Assembly: GCA_022225965.2 (NCBI GenBank)
Contig: JAKJXP020000015.1
Coordinates: 496,001-560,000 of the forward strand
Length of the DNA stretch: 64,000 nucleotides
Source: Diatrype stigma
Lineage: Eukaryota > Ascomycota > Sordariomycetes > Xylariales > Diatrypaceae
Direction: 5' to 3'
Below are positions 42,788 through 54,764 of this stretch, piece by piece (position 1 is the stretch's first letter; each line of letters starts with the position of its first letter). A model generated the notes under the pieces. It ran no database searches and had not been told where the DNA came from. It was given only the letters and a program-made list of their open reading frames with translations. The position numbers and the translations under genes were made by a program.

Positions 42788-43848
42788 TCACTCGAAATTG
42801 GCCTTCTCTCTCAGAATGGCCATGATTTCGTCAAAGGTCCTGTGGTAGAGATTTTCGCTGCGCTCAGTCGCGAGAAACATAGCTGGCCTACGGAGGATCT
42901 CAGTCACGACTCAGACAGAAATATACATTAGGACTACACATAGATAGTTACTTACGGCGGCAACTCGTCGTTCAGCCAGAGCCTTCCGTGGCTCTCGCGC
43001 CCCAGGCCGGTAGCGCTGACCAGCGTCCGGGCACCTTGTTCGGCGGTTCGCCCGCAGAGTAGCTTGTATGGGTAGACAATGATTCTCGTGAAAAGATCGT
43101 AATTCTGGTGTAGGTTCGTCCTGCACATGGCTGGGCAGCAGCAGTTGATGACGACGTTTTTATCCCCCCCGCATGCATCAGCCATACCCCGCATGAAGTA
43201 TCTTGCTGCCAGTTTGACCAAGTAATATTGAGATATGTGGTCAAAGCTGGACGAGTCGTTGATGCGCTCGATCAGAGATCGGTCACCAGGCGGTATCCAT
43301 TTCTCGTCGACTTCCTGCGTCGCCAGGCTGTTGAGGAAACAAAGATGTGCTGGATCCCCACCACCGCCACGTCCTGCTGACCGGGCCCCCGTTTCCCGAA
43401 CCTTGGGGAGCAGGAGAAGTGCCATCAGGGCCGTGGATAGAACGTTGACTTGCAAGTTCAGCTCGTAGCCCTCGGGGCTCAGGGTAAACCTAGGCATCAT
43501 GACCCCGGCGCAGAGAAGCACGACGTGCAGTTCGCCGACCTCTTCGCTGACACGACGGCAGAAAGCCGCCACAGAGGCGAACTCCGTTAAGTCCACGGTC
43601 ATCACGACGATGTCGGCCGAGCTGCTCGTCTTATGATTGATCAAAGCCTTAGCTGCCTCGCCTTTCTCCTTCGAGCGGACGGCTAAGATCATTTTGGATA
43701 CCCCTAGCTGCGCGTACTTCATCGCGGCGTGGAAGCCCATGCCCGAATTAGCCCCGGTAACGAGGACCGTCTTTCCCTTGAGAGAAAGGTGTGTAGGGTC
43801 GGCAGGAGGATTCCTGGCTTCCCAGAACTGTGTCATTAAAGAGGGCAT
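42788..43848 (-). CDS. Short-chain dehydrogenase/reductase, retinol-dehydrogenase-like
   Basis: Two exons (43848-42956 and 42887-42788) give 330 residues. The second exon (PAMFLATERSENLYHRTFDEI...) completes the C-terminus as in fungal WW-oxidoreductase/retinol dehydrogenase-like SDRs. The cofactor motif is VLVTGANSGMG near residue 30, followed by ILAVRS and VDLTEFASV. A catalytic Ser lies in CFLNSLAT and YYLVK supplies YxxxK. The NNAG-equivalent motif is altered to LLCAGVMM. It should oxidise or reduce an alcohol/ketone pair with NAD(P)(H). Convergent with the P450 (262-bp gap), which makes joint action on one substrate plausible but not shown. Confidence 0.9.
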
Positions 43849-44746
43849 CGTAGGCGACGCCTTTCCGACCAGGGCAGAGGATTTTTGAGGTCAGAACAGG
43901 AGTGGCGTTGACCTGTAGGGAGTAGATGCGCACAACCGAAGGAGGTCGACTTTTTCCACCATGAATAGGCTGGTTATCACTTGTCTGGGCTGTCTAAGAC
44001 CGTTGGTTTTACGGGGAGACCCTGACCAATATGGTTTGTGATACTGCGCCTGACTGATCATCTACCAACCGCATAAGATGTTGGGCGCAATATCCCTGGT
44101 TCTTGGCACGAGTAGTCCTTACCATGTGTACCTAGTATCCAGGTATTTCTGGCGTGGGTACAATAGTACTTTTCTATAAATCTTAAATATATATTGTACT
44201 GTGTGTCAGTTGTAACTTAAGTTGAGATACGAGAGACCACGCAACTCCGAACACGTTGTCAGCAATGTCTCCTATTAGTAGATGAACTGCGCAAATATTG
44301 GACTTGAAAAAAATAGAACGTTTTGTGCAGGAATCGCGAAGGCATGCTACGTGAAATTCAGCAAGCATACCGTAGCAAGACCAGCGTAACAGACTCTTGG
44401 TCTAATAAATAAAATCAAAATCAACTGGGTTTCGAGTGTCTATGTCTAATCGGTATGGCTCGAAGTACAGGGTTACAGGGAAAGGGCGGAAGCACTGAGT
44501 AAGACAGGAAGGGTTCAGTGATGTTGAGAAGAGAGGCCACTGCCTTTCATGAGTTGATAATTACCGCCAGACTCCGGAGTTGTGGTTTCTAAGTACGCCG
44601 ACTTCCCTGATCTAAGTAGTTATTCTACACAGCATGAAACCTGAGTTCATGGTAGCTCGTTCGTACAATGTTCCTTGACGTCACTGACGCCTCCCTGGCG
44701 GATAGCCCGCATCCCCTGTTTCTGTGTTTGCGACAACCGAATCTTT
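43849..44746. other. Intergenic, no gene seen
   Basis: About 900 bp between the dehydrogenase promoter and the 3' end of the next minus-strand regulator; no supported feature. Confidence 0.5.
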
Positions 44747-47268
44747 TCATCGCATCGGGCTCTGCCACGTGAAAAAGTCGCTGATCCACGGATCTTCCGT
44801 GAAATCCGCCCACATGAAATCCTGCATTACGTCAAGCGAAGACGGGAGTTCGGCAGCACTGTTTAGATCACCGACTACTGCACCACTACCAACACCACCA
44901 ACGCCAGCATCGCCCATAGTGACATCCACCGCCGATGGTCCTACCATATCCTCTGTAGTCGATGTCGCCGTCGCCACGGTATTGCTAGCCCCACCACTCA
45001 TAGTATCGCCACCACCAACAGCACCAGCACTTGCAGTGATGGCGTTTGTGGCGGCGGCGGTATTGCTGCTCGGGGGGATGGCGCCAACGTGTTCGAGCGA
45101 AGCGCGCCAGATGGGGATGGTGGCGCGCAGGGCCTGGGCGCCCTTGGTGAACATGTCACCGCCGTCGGGGCCGTCGCTCTCGAGGCCGACGGCGCGCGCC
45201 ACCGACGCGAAGCGCTCTTCGCCTAGGACGAGCACCCCGATCAAGTCTACCGTGTGGCGGATAGAGGCGCGATCCCACGCCGGGTCGTCCGACAGCGATA
45301 GCCGGTAGAGGATCTGCGTCGCGCGCGCGTAGTGCAGGAACATCTGCCATGATATTGGCGTGAGTAAATAGGGGGGGCGAGGGGTAGTATGCCGTGCAGG
45401 AGCAAAGTGGAAGGTTTGCTGGGATGTTGTAACGGATGCGTTGGGTACTTACTGGCATCGAAAAACCGATATACTCGGCGGCTTCGAACGAGAAGTAATT
45501 TTCAAGGCATAGCTTAATGGCTCGTAAGCATAGGTCGAAGCACTCCGTCCGGCCGAAGTCTATGAACCCCGGCGTGGCACTAGGGGTCGGGCTCTGCATC
45601 GGTAGGTCGTTAATCTGAGCTTCGGCGGAATAGAGGTAAGTCTGAACGATTTCTATTCGTTTCAGGCACATCGGTTAGTTCATAAAGATAAAGGCGGGTG
45701 TGCATTGGTATAAGAGAGATATTATGTATGTGACATCGCTTAAACGAGACAACATAGCAAAGGAAAGGAGGGAAGACCGAAGAATGTGACGGTACGTACT
45801 GTTCTCCTTCAGCGTATCCGGCAGATTCCGTCTAATCTCCTCTAGGTTCGCCCGCAGCCCCTTGACATAGTACATGGCGGTCGCCTTCGGCGCGCCAGGC
45901 CGGCCACCAAAGTCGGAGACGTTCCACTGGACGTGCGAGAAATCCTCGAGGACCTTGAAGATGCGGACGAGCGTGGCGAGGACCTGATCCCCGGGCCACT
46001 CGGGCTCGTTCCAGAGCTTCTCCAGGGAATCTTCCATATATGGGGTCCAGCGCATGATCTGGGTCTTGAGGAAATAAAAGTTGCTGTACACGGTCGAGGT
46101 TAGCATATGCATAAGAAGAGATGTGAAGAAAGGAAGGAGTAAGAAAAAGGGGGTATATACTTAGCGCTTATGATATAACATGCCAGAACAGCCCTACGGT
46201 GCTCGTGGGTGCGGTCTGAAGAGGTCCAGGGTACCTGGCAGGTAAATCGATAGGGCTTGAAGGCGTGTGCTTCCTTGAGGGGGTTGAAATGGGAGGGCTT
46301 GTCCAGCCGCAGGTCGGATATTATGCCGGTGGCGATGCCCGTGAAGACGGCCATCATCGGCCTCCCCATAGCCTGGACCATACCCCTGTGAATAGGGCAC
46401 GCGTTAGTTGATAACCGATCAATGTTATTCTATCTTAGTTTGTCTCCATCTCGACCAAGCGCGAAAATAGACACTTAAATGGAAACATGGGAACAGAGTA
46501 GAGAAGCAAACCCGCCGTAACGCGGATCAGAATACGTACCAGCCGAGAAACCCGAGTAGCCCGAGCAGTAAATCCATGGTACGGTCCGACTGACCGAGGA
46601 CCTGCTGCCCGATGATCTCCCGTATTCTATGGCCGAGCGCGGCCTGTTGCACTGACGACTTGCAAGTCAGGGTGCGTATATTGAGCCACAGGAATGGCCG
46701 CTTCTTCTGCAGCTCTTCGGCACTACAGAAAATGCATGTTAGCAACAAGCACCTGGTCAAACTCCGTTCGAGTGGAACGCAAGGGGAAGGCAGAGAGACA
46801 GAAGAGTAGGAATGGAGTCCGGGACGGCAGAAAGACCGAGTCAAACCAAACAAGCGTAGCAAAACTCAGTAACAGGGGGAAACGTACGTAGTCTCCGGTG
46901 ATATATAAACAAACGGAAAGAAGCGCAAGTGGTTATCGCGGAAGAACTGCAAACACTCCTCCGCCTTCGCGGGCTCGAGCTCGGGTATGTGCGGGGCCGG
47001 CGTCCCCGGCGGCAGCTGGAAGCACGACGACGCCGCTATGTGGAACGGGTTTTTACCGCCACCACCACCACCACCACCACCACGGGGTGCCATGTCCCCA
47101 CTGCGCAGCCGGGCCTGCGGCCGCGACACTACGTTCTCGTCGCCGGCGGCGCTGGATTCCGGCGTCGGGATCTGGTGCGGCGTCGGCCCGCTGCTGTTGC
47201 TGGTGCCGGGACCCGTCGTGGTGCCGCTATCGGCGCCGACATCGGTAGCGGTCGGGGTAGCGGCAGCA

Positions 47269-47302
<34 letters not shown>

Positions 47303-47774
47303 AAGCGGCAGCATGTTGCGACCGCAGCAGGGAGACGAGGTCGTCGAGCTTCTCCTCGAGCTGGGCCGTCCTCGCCGTGGTGGTTTCCCCGCCCGGACTG
47401 CCATTGCCACTGCCGCCAGTTCCGCCGGCGGCCCCTCCTAGTGACCGGGCGGCGGTCCGGCGGGCGGTGCCCCGCTTCCGCACCGTCGCGGACGGCGTGC
47501 ATTCCCGGCCGAGCCGGTAGCAGCGATCGCACTTGGAGTCCGGGCCGGGAGGCTTACCGCCACCGGGGCCGGCGCGGCTGACGCACTTGCATTTCGCTTT
47601 GGCGCAGTTGGTGCAGGCGTGGCCGTAGGGGGCTGAGATGCGCTGCTGTTGTTGTTGCTGCTGGTGGTGTTGAGGTGATGTCGATGATGACAAGGATGAT
47701 CTTTGGTGGTGGTTATTGTTGGCTAGCGGCGGTCTTGGTAGCGCTGCTGCTGCTGCTGCTGCTGCGGGATCCAT
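44747..47774 (-). CDS. Zn(II)2Cys6 transcription factor with long inter-cysteine loop
   Basis: Six exons (47774-46888, 46722-46540, 46385-46161, 46083-45800, 45652-45453, 45343-44747) close in frame to 791 residues. After a poly-Ala and poly-Gln/His leader comes CTNCAKAKCKC...CDRCYRLGREC (C54, C57, C64, C82, C85, C92, with an extra C62). The loop between the third and fourth ligands is 17 residues and rich in Gly and Pro, longer than common. A linker with poly-Ala and a Gly-run (coded by GGT/CCA repeats) leads to the regulatory domain beginning PHIPELEPAKAEECLQFFRDNHLRFFPFVYI, typical of one group of fungal C6 factors. That domain continues through LNIRTLTCKS, MGRPMMAVFTGIATGIISDLRLD and the terminal acidic segment. 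Nuclear DNA-binding regulator; target unknown. The start at 47774 is the first family-like ATG. Confidence 0.88.
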
Positions 47775-49441
47775 CCACGCGGCGGCGGAGATTTGAGACA
47801 CCCACTTCAGACTCCCTGAGATGATGTAAAGGGGCTAACGGTTAAAGTCCCCGACGGGGCGGCGGGATTGATCCAGAAGGGCGGCGGGAAGTATGTCTTG
47901 ACTGACTGACTACCTCTACCCTGGGTATGCCGGTATACGGTATAACAACGCTCTAAAGTTGCACGCACTCCTATGTATATAGAGCGTACGACACTGCATA
48001 TGAACGCGGGTTTATTGCGTCTACACAGTAGGTAGTATGTATGGTGGTGACGCGATAGCACAAAATACCACCACTACACCGACGTGATCTGCCGTTCCGT
48101 GATGCTAAGAGAAAGCCCCCCCTTTACTAGTCAACTCCGGCGGGTTGGATGGAAATTGGAGATCACAGATAAGGGCGAAGAAGGGATTCGGGAATGCCGC
48201 TTTCGCTTTGCTGGTAGACTGAAAGTAACTATATCGCAGTTCGCGACGACCACCACTCCTGAGGAAAGAGGGCGGGTTTGGGTATAAGTGCGGCGGATTC
48301 GTTGCGTCCTGTGCGCGAATCCCGAACTCCGCTTCATCTGTGCCGTATATAACTGGAGCCTGGGGCAGCGTAGGGCGCGCCATGGGGCTTCACGCCCACC
48401 ACCAAAGCCCATGACATAAGGTAGTACTTCGTACGTATCCATGTAAGCTGCTAATACCTAACATCGCTATAGCGCAGACCAAACAGAGCTCATCGATCGC
48501 GTAGATAGGCGAAGTGCAATCCAACATATCAAACTAACTTAGCTGGCGAGTCAGTGACTCACTCACGAATGTCCTTCCTAGATAGTCAAAGTAGTCAGTC
48601 AGTCTCATGTGTCGATCTCTGGAGGTTAACTACTTCATTGCTAGTTAGGTATGAAGTCAGTGAGTGAACTTACCTAATCAGCTCTTAAACATACTCCATC
48701 GGATCCCGGATTCTCAACTCCGAAATCCGCCTGAAATCCGTCCCGTCGTCCATACAAGGCAGTGGACCTGGTAGGTGTATCCAGAAAGGGGTTGGTTCTC
48801 CTTATACATTTCAAGTATATCCATACCCTCATAGGTTTCGACTCGGAAAATTATTGTGCGCGAGTTGCGCACGCACCAGACATATAATGGCGCAATTGCT
48901 GTTCGAGACTTGCAGCCACTCTACAGCAGCCACTCTACCTACATAAAGCAACTGAATCGAATCGAATAGACTAAACCCGGACAGCATCAAGAATCAGACA
49001 CGTTTAACCAGCAGCTTACTCTATACCCTCCGTATCGTTTGCTGACAATCGTTTATAATGGCCCATTTATGAGACTTACAAACAGTCTTCATATGCAATA
49101 CGAGCGTCGAATACAGCATGACGACCTGGCTAGATCTAACTCGTTCGTCAAGGGGTTCACGCCTACATCACACAAATGGTTCAGTTCGTTTGTTTTCTTC
49201 GAAGGATAAGAACTCGTATTGCTTAATCCAATCTACCTAATTCAGCCCGGATAAACGCAGTGGAAGTTGAGTGTGAGGTTTGATAGGCCTGCCACCTTCG
49301 CAAAACGGAGGATAGGAACACCCGTCAAGAGCTACCTAGTTGACCACCAACAATTGACACAAGCAAGCCCGGTAAAGGGAGAGAGGGGGCAACATATGCA
49401 GGGGCGTAGGAAGGCAGGCTAGTGCCGTGGTCACCACCACC
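47775..49441. other. Intergenic between two minus-strand genes
   Basis: About 1.67 kb, no gene supported. Contains the regulator's promoter and an inverted pair related to GTGACTCACTCAC (about 48554-48567 and 48654-48668), including one TGACTCA motif of the Gcn4/CPC1 type at 48555-48561. Confidence 0.45.
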
Positions 49442-52400
49442 TTAAGTAGGTGAGGGGCTCATAGTCTCTCGAGCACTCTTCAGGCTACCGTCGCTACCGC
49501 TCGCGCTGCTACTACGATCGCTCGCCATTTCGCCGCCATTGATGTTGCCACCGGAATTGGAGCGTCGGACCATCATAGGTGAGAACTCGAAGCCAGGAGG
49601 CGGCGCTCGAAACCCAATAGCCCCAACCTTGTTAGTGTTGTTGCTGTTGTGATTGAGGACACCGGACGAGCCAACGGCAGCGCCAACACCTCCGTTTCCG
49701 TCCATTTCGTCGTCCGTAGCACTACTCTGGGTGAAACCGGAAACGTCGCTGAGCATCGATGACGAACGGCCCCTGGACTTAGTTGCGAGATGATGAGGAT
49801 GATGCGGGTGTGCGTGAGGTACAACAGCGGCCGTCTGCGGCGTGAACGCAGGCGCTAGAGGCGATGGGCCCCAGAGAGACGAGTTGTAGAGACTGTTGTT
49901 CCAGGCAGCGGTCGACTCGAACGAAGGAGCATGCGACACAGTGCTTTGCAGCTGCGCACTCTGAAGTTGTGCGGCAGATGCAGGTGGCGAGAAGTGAGCA
50001 ACAGCATTGGCGTCGGAGAAGTCCAGCGTTGCTGCAAAGGCGTAGGCTGCTTGTTGCTGAGTGTGAAAGTTGTCAAGTTCGGTTTTCAGGACCACATTCT
50101 CTTGATCTTTCTTGTAAATATGCGCCTCATTGTCGTTGATCCTTTCAATGAGGTCGCGCTCCACACTGGCGACGTCGTTCTCGTAGGTCTCCCTAGCTTG
50201 CCGTCTCCGTTCCGCCTCGTCAAGTCCGCGCGCGTTGGCATCAGCGATGCGTGCATGCTCCCCCTCAACCTTGGCAATGCGAGTGCTGAGCTTGTTCCGT
50301 TTCGTCTGGAGACTCGTTTTCTCCTCCTCAAGGCCCTTGAGACCGTTGTCGACGGTTGACTTGAAGCGCTTGAATGCGGCAACGGCCCCATCATATTTGG
50401 CTTTCTCCTTGTTCCACAAGGACTGCTTAGATTTCCAGGCAGACCTCAAGGTCTCTGGGATGGTTTCGAAGTCCTTCAGCTCTGCCTCCAGAGTTGCGAT
50501 AGCTTGCTCGGCCTGCTTCTGCTGTGTCAGGTTTTGCTGGATTTTCTGCCGTAGCTTGTCGTCGCCCGTGCCGGCCGACTGAACTGCAGCAGACAGTTTC
50601 TCGTTTTCCTTCTTCATGGCGTTCGTCTTGCGATGAAACTCCTTTCGTGAGGCTTTTTGACGGGACTTCTCTTCTGCCAGTTTGCTTTCAGCAGCAGCGA
50701 TGGAAGTCCTGAGGGTCGTCATTGGCGAGTCTGGACGCAGCGAGCGTTGACCCGGTGCTTTCGAGGTGCTCGTATCTACATCGGCCGATTTGGCCTGAGT
50801 GGTCCTAACACTCGTCGAAAATATGACCTCGTGCGTCAAAGTGCTGATGAACTCGCACTCGTAGTTGGACATAGGGGTCAAACCATAAATGTCCCCACTC
50901 CACCTAATCCCCTCCCCATGATCCTCGGGATGTTCGATCGGCGTCATTCGCGTCGGCTGCCAGACAGCATTGTTGACCCTTACGTAGAACGGCATGGTAA
51001 GGTCGACCATCGGGTTCTCCCGCTGTGCTTCGGAGACATGGTGGGGAGGGAAGTGGCTCGTGTTAAAGCACACTTCGTCGCATCCGACGTAAGATACCCA
51101 GATCTGTCCAGGCTGCGTGTTGAAAGGGGCATTCCCCAGGTTATGTATGTCCGTAGCATTCGAACCAGCAGATTCGGAAGCGGCATGAGTAAGTTCATAT
51201 TCCTTCACCACCACAATTTTCGTACTTGCTAGAGCAGCCCAAAGTGGCTGCCTAGTCCGTATCTGAGCACTCTGTTTTCTTTTCTTTTTCGTTGTTAAAG
51301 CATTGGAGCTCTGCAGGGCAGCAGCGTCAGTATCCGGCGTCAAAAACCCACCGTCGGCGTCCATCATATAGCTTTTGCCAGCTTCAGGATCGGCGGCGCT
51401 CTGAGCCAGACTGTCACGGCGCTCCCGCCGCAGATACCAGTCGCGAATATATTTAACTAAACCTTGCGTTAAGATGTGAATTGCTAGTAAGCTCCTAACC
51501 CAGCCTAACCACCCAGCTTGCACCCTATCGTAGCCTCGGATGGAATCCAAAGATTCGAGCGGATCATCGAGATCGGACGTCAAAAAGCGGCTCGAGCCCA
51601 AGAGGTATCCGATGGGCGAGTACTTCATCTTGGTGTGGCGTAGGCCATGGGAGAGCAGGATCATGCTCAGGCATATTAGAGAATTTTTCATGGATCCCCC
51701 ATCCCGTGAACTAGAACCACCGCCCAAGCCAAGTGCAATGACCATCTGTGCGAGATCGAGGATGATATGCTGTATGGGACCCCAAAGAAATAGCCAGATG
51801 AGGAGCACGATACCGTCGACACAGATGACCGTCGCCAACGAAGGAGCACCGAGGTTCCACTCGAAAACGTCGCTGAAAGTCAGGCCACTGCTCGTGGTAA
51901 CAAAGGTCAGAAGGGTGAAGAGCATGTAGATGCCGGACAAAGCAATAGGGGGGATCTGCATCAGGATAATAAGAATGGCAATAGTATCCTGCAAGGGACA
52001 CGACCGAAGGACGGTCAGCGCGAAGTCGAGAGGACCTGGGTCTCGATGTACGTTAGTGTTCTTGGTAGCGTTTACATCGATCCGTCTGTGGTTCTCTTGG
52101 GCGGCAGCATGTCCGTTTCCGAGGTGAGAATTGTACGACTCGGAGGAAGAGGACTCGGAATAGCCGCCCAATGAAGCCCTCCTCAGCGACTCGGCCGTTC
52201 TGTGCTCGGCGGCCATCTCGGGGGTGGCGGGAGGGAACTTGGAATAGCCGTTGGTGATTGTATACGGGGGCGGCGTCGAGGGAATTGGTGTGGAAGCGGC
52301 ATCGTCAGCTGGTCTGCCGACAGCGTTACCATCCAAAGGGCCCTGACTTTTCTGTTTGACGACGCGCTTTCCGGGCCCGACTAAGCCATTCTCGTGTCTA

Positions 52401-52462
52401 GTGTCGCGATGGTGTTGTGAAGCGCCCTGCTGTCTCTTTGCCGAGGAGGGAGCGCGAGGCAT
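49442..52462 (-). CDS. acrB: AcrB-like ubiquitination-network membrane protein
   Basis: Single exon, 1006 residues from ATG at 52462. The frame is open 92 codons further upstream, but MPRAPSSAKRQQ matches the family start. The leader is basic and Ser/Pro-rich. Hydrophobic segments at about 160-190 and 209-246, with weaker ones at 258-275 and 320-337, indicate a multi-pass membrane protein. A globular part with the phrase WSGDIYGLTPMSNYECEF resembles a fibronectin-like module. A long coiled coil (about 575-800: RTSIAAAESKLAEEKSRQKA onward) precedes a low-complexity tail with PPPGFEFSP. In Aspergillus nidulans AcrB acts with the CreB-CreC deubiquitinating system in carbon metabolism and resistance to toxic compounds. 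Assignment relies on recognised start, topology, coiled coil and matching length (about 1000). Confidence 0.85.
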   Translation of the reverse strand: MPRAPSSAKRQQGASQHHRDTRHENGLVGPGKRVVKQKSQGPLDGNAVGRPADDAASTPIPSTPPPYTITNGYSKFPPATPEMAAEHRTAESLRRASLGGYSESSSSESYNSHLGNGHAAAQENHRRIDVNATKNTNVHRDPGPLDFALTVLRSCPLQDTIAILIILMQIPPIALSGIYMLFTLLTFVTTSSGLTFSDVFEWNLGAPSLATVICVDGIVLLIWLFLWGPIQHIILDLAQMVIALGLGGGSSSRDGGSMKNSLICLSMILLSHGLRHTKMKYSPIGYLLGSSRFLTSDLDDPLESLDSIRGYDRVQAGWLGWVRSLLAIHILTQGLVKYIRDWYLRRERRDSLAQSAADPEAGKSYMMDADGGFLTPDTDAAALQSSNALTTKKKRKQSAQIRTRQPLWAALASTKIVVVKEYELTHAASESAGSNATDIHNLGNAPFNTQPGQIWVSYVGCDEVCFNTSHFPPHHVSEAQRENPMVDLTMPFYVRVNNAVWQPTRMTPIEHPEDHGEGIRWSGDIYGLTPMSNYECEFISTLTHEVIFSTSVRTTQAKSADVDTSTSKAPGQRSLRPDSPMTTLRTSIAAAESKLAEEKSRQKASRKEFHRKTNAMKKENEKLSAAVQSAGTGDDKLRQKIQQNLTQQKQAEQAIATLEAELKDFETIPETLRSAWKSKQSLWNKEKAKYDGAVAAFKRFKSTVDNGLKGLEEEKTSLQTKRNKLSTRIAKVEGEHARIADANARGLDEAERRRQARETYENDVASVERDLIERINDNEAHIYKKDQENVVLKTELDNFHTQQQAAYAFAATLDFSDANAVAHFSPPASAAQLQSAQLQSTVSHAPSFESTAAWNNSLYNSSLWGPSPLAPAFTPQTAAVVPHAHPHHPHHLATKSRGRSSSMLSDVSGFTQSSATDDEMDGNGGVGAAVGSSGVLNHNSNNTNKVGAIGFRAPPPGFEFSPMMVRRSNSGGNINGGEMASDRSSSASGSDGSLKSARETMSPSPT

Positions 52463-53318
52463 ACGACAGTTGGACGTCGTGGCTACTGATCCGACCCAGA
52501 AGCCAAGTTCCGAGCCAGACAGCCGACCAATTTTACCGAATGGCTGACCGTACCTGGTGAGGATCCGCAAGTCGGCGTCGTGCTCGGGCGTCGTTCTCGT
52601 CGCCGGCGCAACGACCAGAGTAGACTCAAATTCTACTAGAGTTGTCGTTAGGGTTTGTCGCAAACTTTCCCGGAAGGGTAGGCCGTGTTCATTTCCGGGG
52701 AAGGTTTCGAAACGGTCGGAATTTGGTGCTGCATTCACAACAGGAACAGGGGTGGTGGGGGCTCAGCAGCGAGGCCGATAACCTTATGTATTGTACGAAC
52801 GATATGATAAGTAAAGGCAAGGTCGCCCAAGAGAGCCGGTAGCGATGTCCAAGTCAGAATTATATGTTGGTGCAAGAAAGCACTACGCTACGGGCGTATG
52901 TATATACAGAGGCATCCGTGGGTGCGGACGTCGTCTTGGGAGGGGGTTCGAGTCGGTGGTTCTCGAGAACGTGAAGGAATCAACAAGATCCAATTCGATT
53001 AGTTGGAGCAATGGAATCGGGTGTGGGAAAAGCTGGTACAAGTAAAAAGGCGTGAAAAGGGACAAAGGAGGCTGCTGCTGAAAAGATGGCTTAGCGCCAG
53101 AGCACTAACATTGGTGACTAACTACAAATATACATGCCTACGAGGTAAGCTACATATACAGTGTGCTGCTTCCGTGTTTGAACTGTGGGCATGAAAGAAT
53201 CGAGCACCAAAAATACAGCACTCAGTGGCATACAGTAGATACAGTACATAGTATAAGCGGACGCACAGATTGAATCGTCACCAACTGCCATGGCACAGTG
53301 CTTCGACATACTAGGTAC

Positions 53319-54764
53319 TACCTAGGTAGGCAACTATGCATAGTTATAATTCATTGATTGCTATTGATTGTTTGTCCAAAGCATATCTCTTTGTTGTAGT
53401 CAATTCATGGTGGCTACCTAGGTAATAAGACCTCGTATCGTGTGTGAATGAGATAGAAAACTGCTTCCTTACAGTGGTGATATATGTTATCTATCTACCA
53501 ATATAGGTATCTGATACTCTCCCTCCTTTTCGCTCTTGGGGCATCGCGGGGCACCACTAAAGAAAGCTATGGATGTCGCGTGTCACGAATGGCACCTGCT
53601 TACTCCCCAGACTCCCTGGCGGCGCATGCTAGTTGCATTTACATGTAAGCATTTTCGCTGAAACGGAGGCTGATCAAGGATAGCGGGCCGCCTATCGGAC
53701 GCTGCCGTCGAATCAATCGCCGAGGTCTGGGGGGCATTTGGCAGATCTTCTGGGACAAGTGACAGCCCTTTTATAGCTTTTTATGGATCCCGCGGCTACG
53801 ACAAGCTTGGAAGGCAGGAAGGCAGGAAGGCAACGAAGGCATACATAGATACATAGTATGTAGTTACCTAGGTATGTAGTTACCTACAATCCAGCCTATC
53901 GTGCCTATCCACCTATTCACACAGCCCGAACATTATACTCAGTACGTAGACATGCTCAGTCCCTACCTAGGTACATATAGACAACAAATTCATGACCTTA
54001 ACTCACTACCAGGTATCTACCCTATAGGCTCAGTGCACTCCGCACGCCCGCCCGCCTGCTTGCTGCAGACATCATATTGCAACGGTTACGCCATGTTGAA
54101 CTCTAAATTGGCATATACGAAGTCCTCCTGGACTTCCATCGACATTCAACACATGCATACCTAACTACACCCTTTCGTCATTGGGCTCCCTCTGGAGGCG
54201 TCAGCGGCCCTTCCCAATTGCAGATTCTTCGTAACTGACTCATAGTTGGTACTGGTGCGAGTAGAGTCAATGCATTCGCTCTAGTGCTGTATCTAGCCGT
54301 TCACGTGCTGTTCGAGACTCTACGATGAGCCGAAATACACTGGATCTCGAAGGATATCGTTCGGCGTTTGGCAGGCGATAGAGGAAGACCCTGCCCTCGG
54401 CCCCACATTATGGAACCGTTCACGTAACGACTTTGAAGATAGCGCCGCCGTGGGTAGGAAAAAACTTCGCTACTACCTAGTATTTTGTGTGTATATCGGT
54501 AGTTCGAATAAGGCGAGACTTGGTTATAACAAGCAAATTCGGCAACTACCTAGGTTCTTATCTAGACGTGCTAGACTACCACCTACGTTCCCGAGGCTAG
54601 ATGGTCTTCCGGATGGATACAGTAGGAATATAGCTTGCCATAGAGCCAACGACTTTGCAAGATACTACGTAGTATCTATGGTAAGTGCAGGTGGTAGCAA
54701 TACCGGCTGCCACTGAATTTCAACTCAAGCCGGGCCGAAGCCAGTTTTGACAGCTACCTAGGTA
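53319..54764. repeat. Cluster of TACCTAGGTA palindromes
   Basis: Exact copies at 53319-53328, 53415-53424, 53865-53874, 53964-53973 and 54755-54764; a one-base variant ending GTT at 54547-54556. Exact copies elsewhere in the window: 13589-13598, 42541-42550, 58000-58009. All lie outside coding exons. Confidence 0.9.
53808..53833. repeat. Tandem octamer repeat (GGAAGGCA)3
   Basis: Three head-to-tail copies followed by a diverged AACGAAGGCA. Confidence 0.9.

Noticed and set aside
48541..48670. TGACTCA and inverted GTGACTCACTCAC pair
   Set aside because: Single Gcn4-type site far from any start codon; inverted copies are short and interrupted, so no regulatory call was made.
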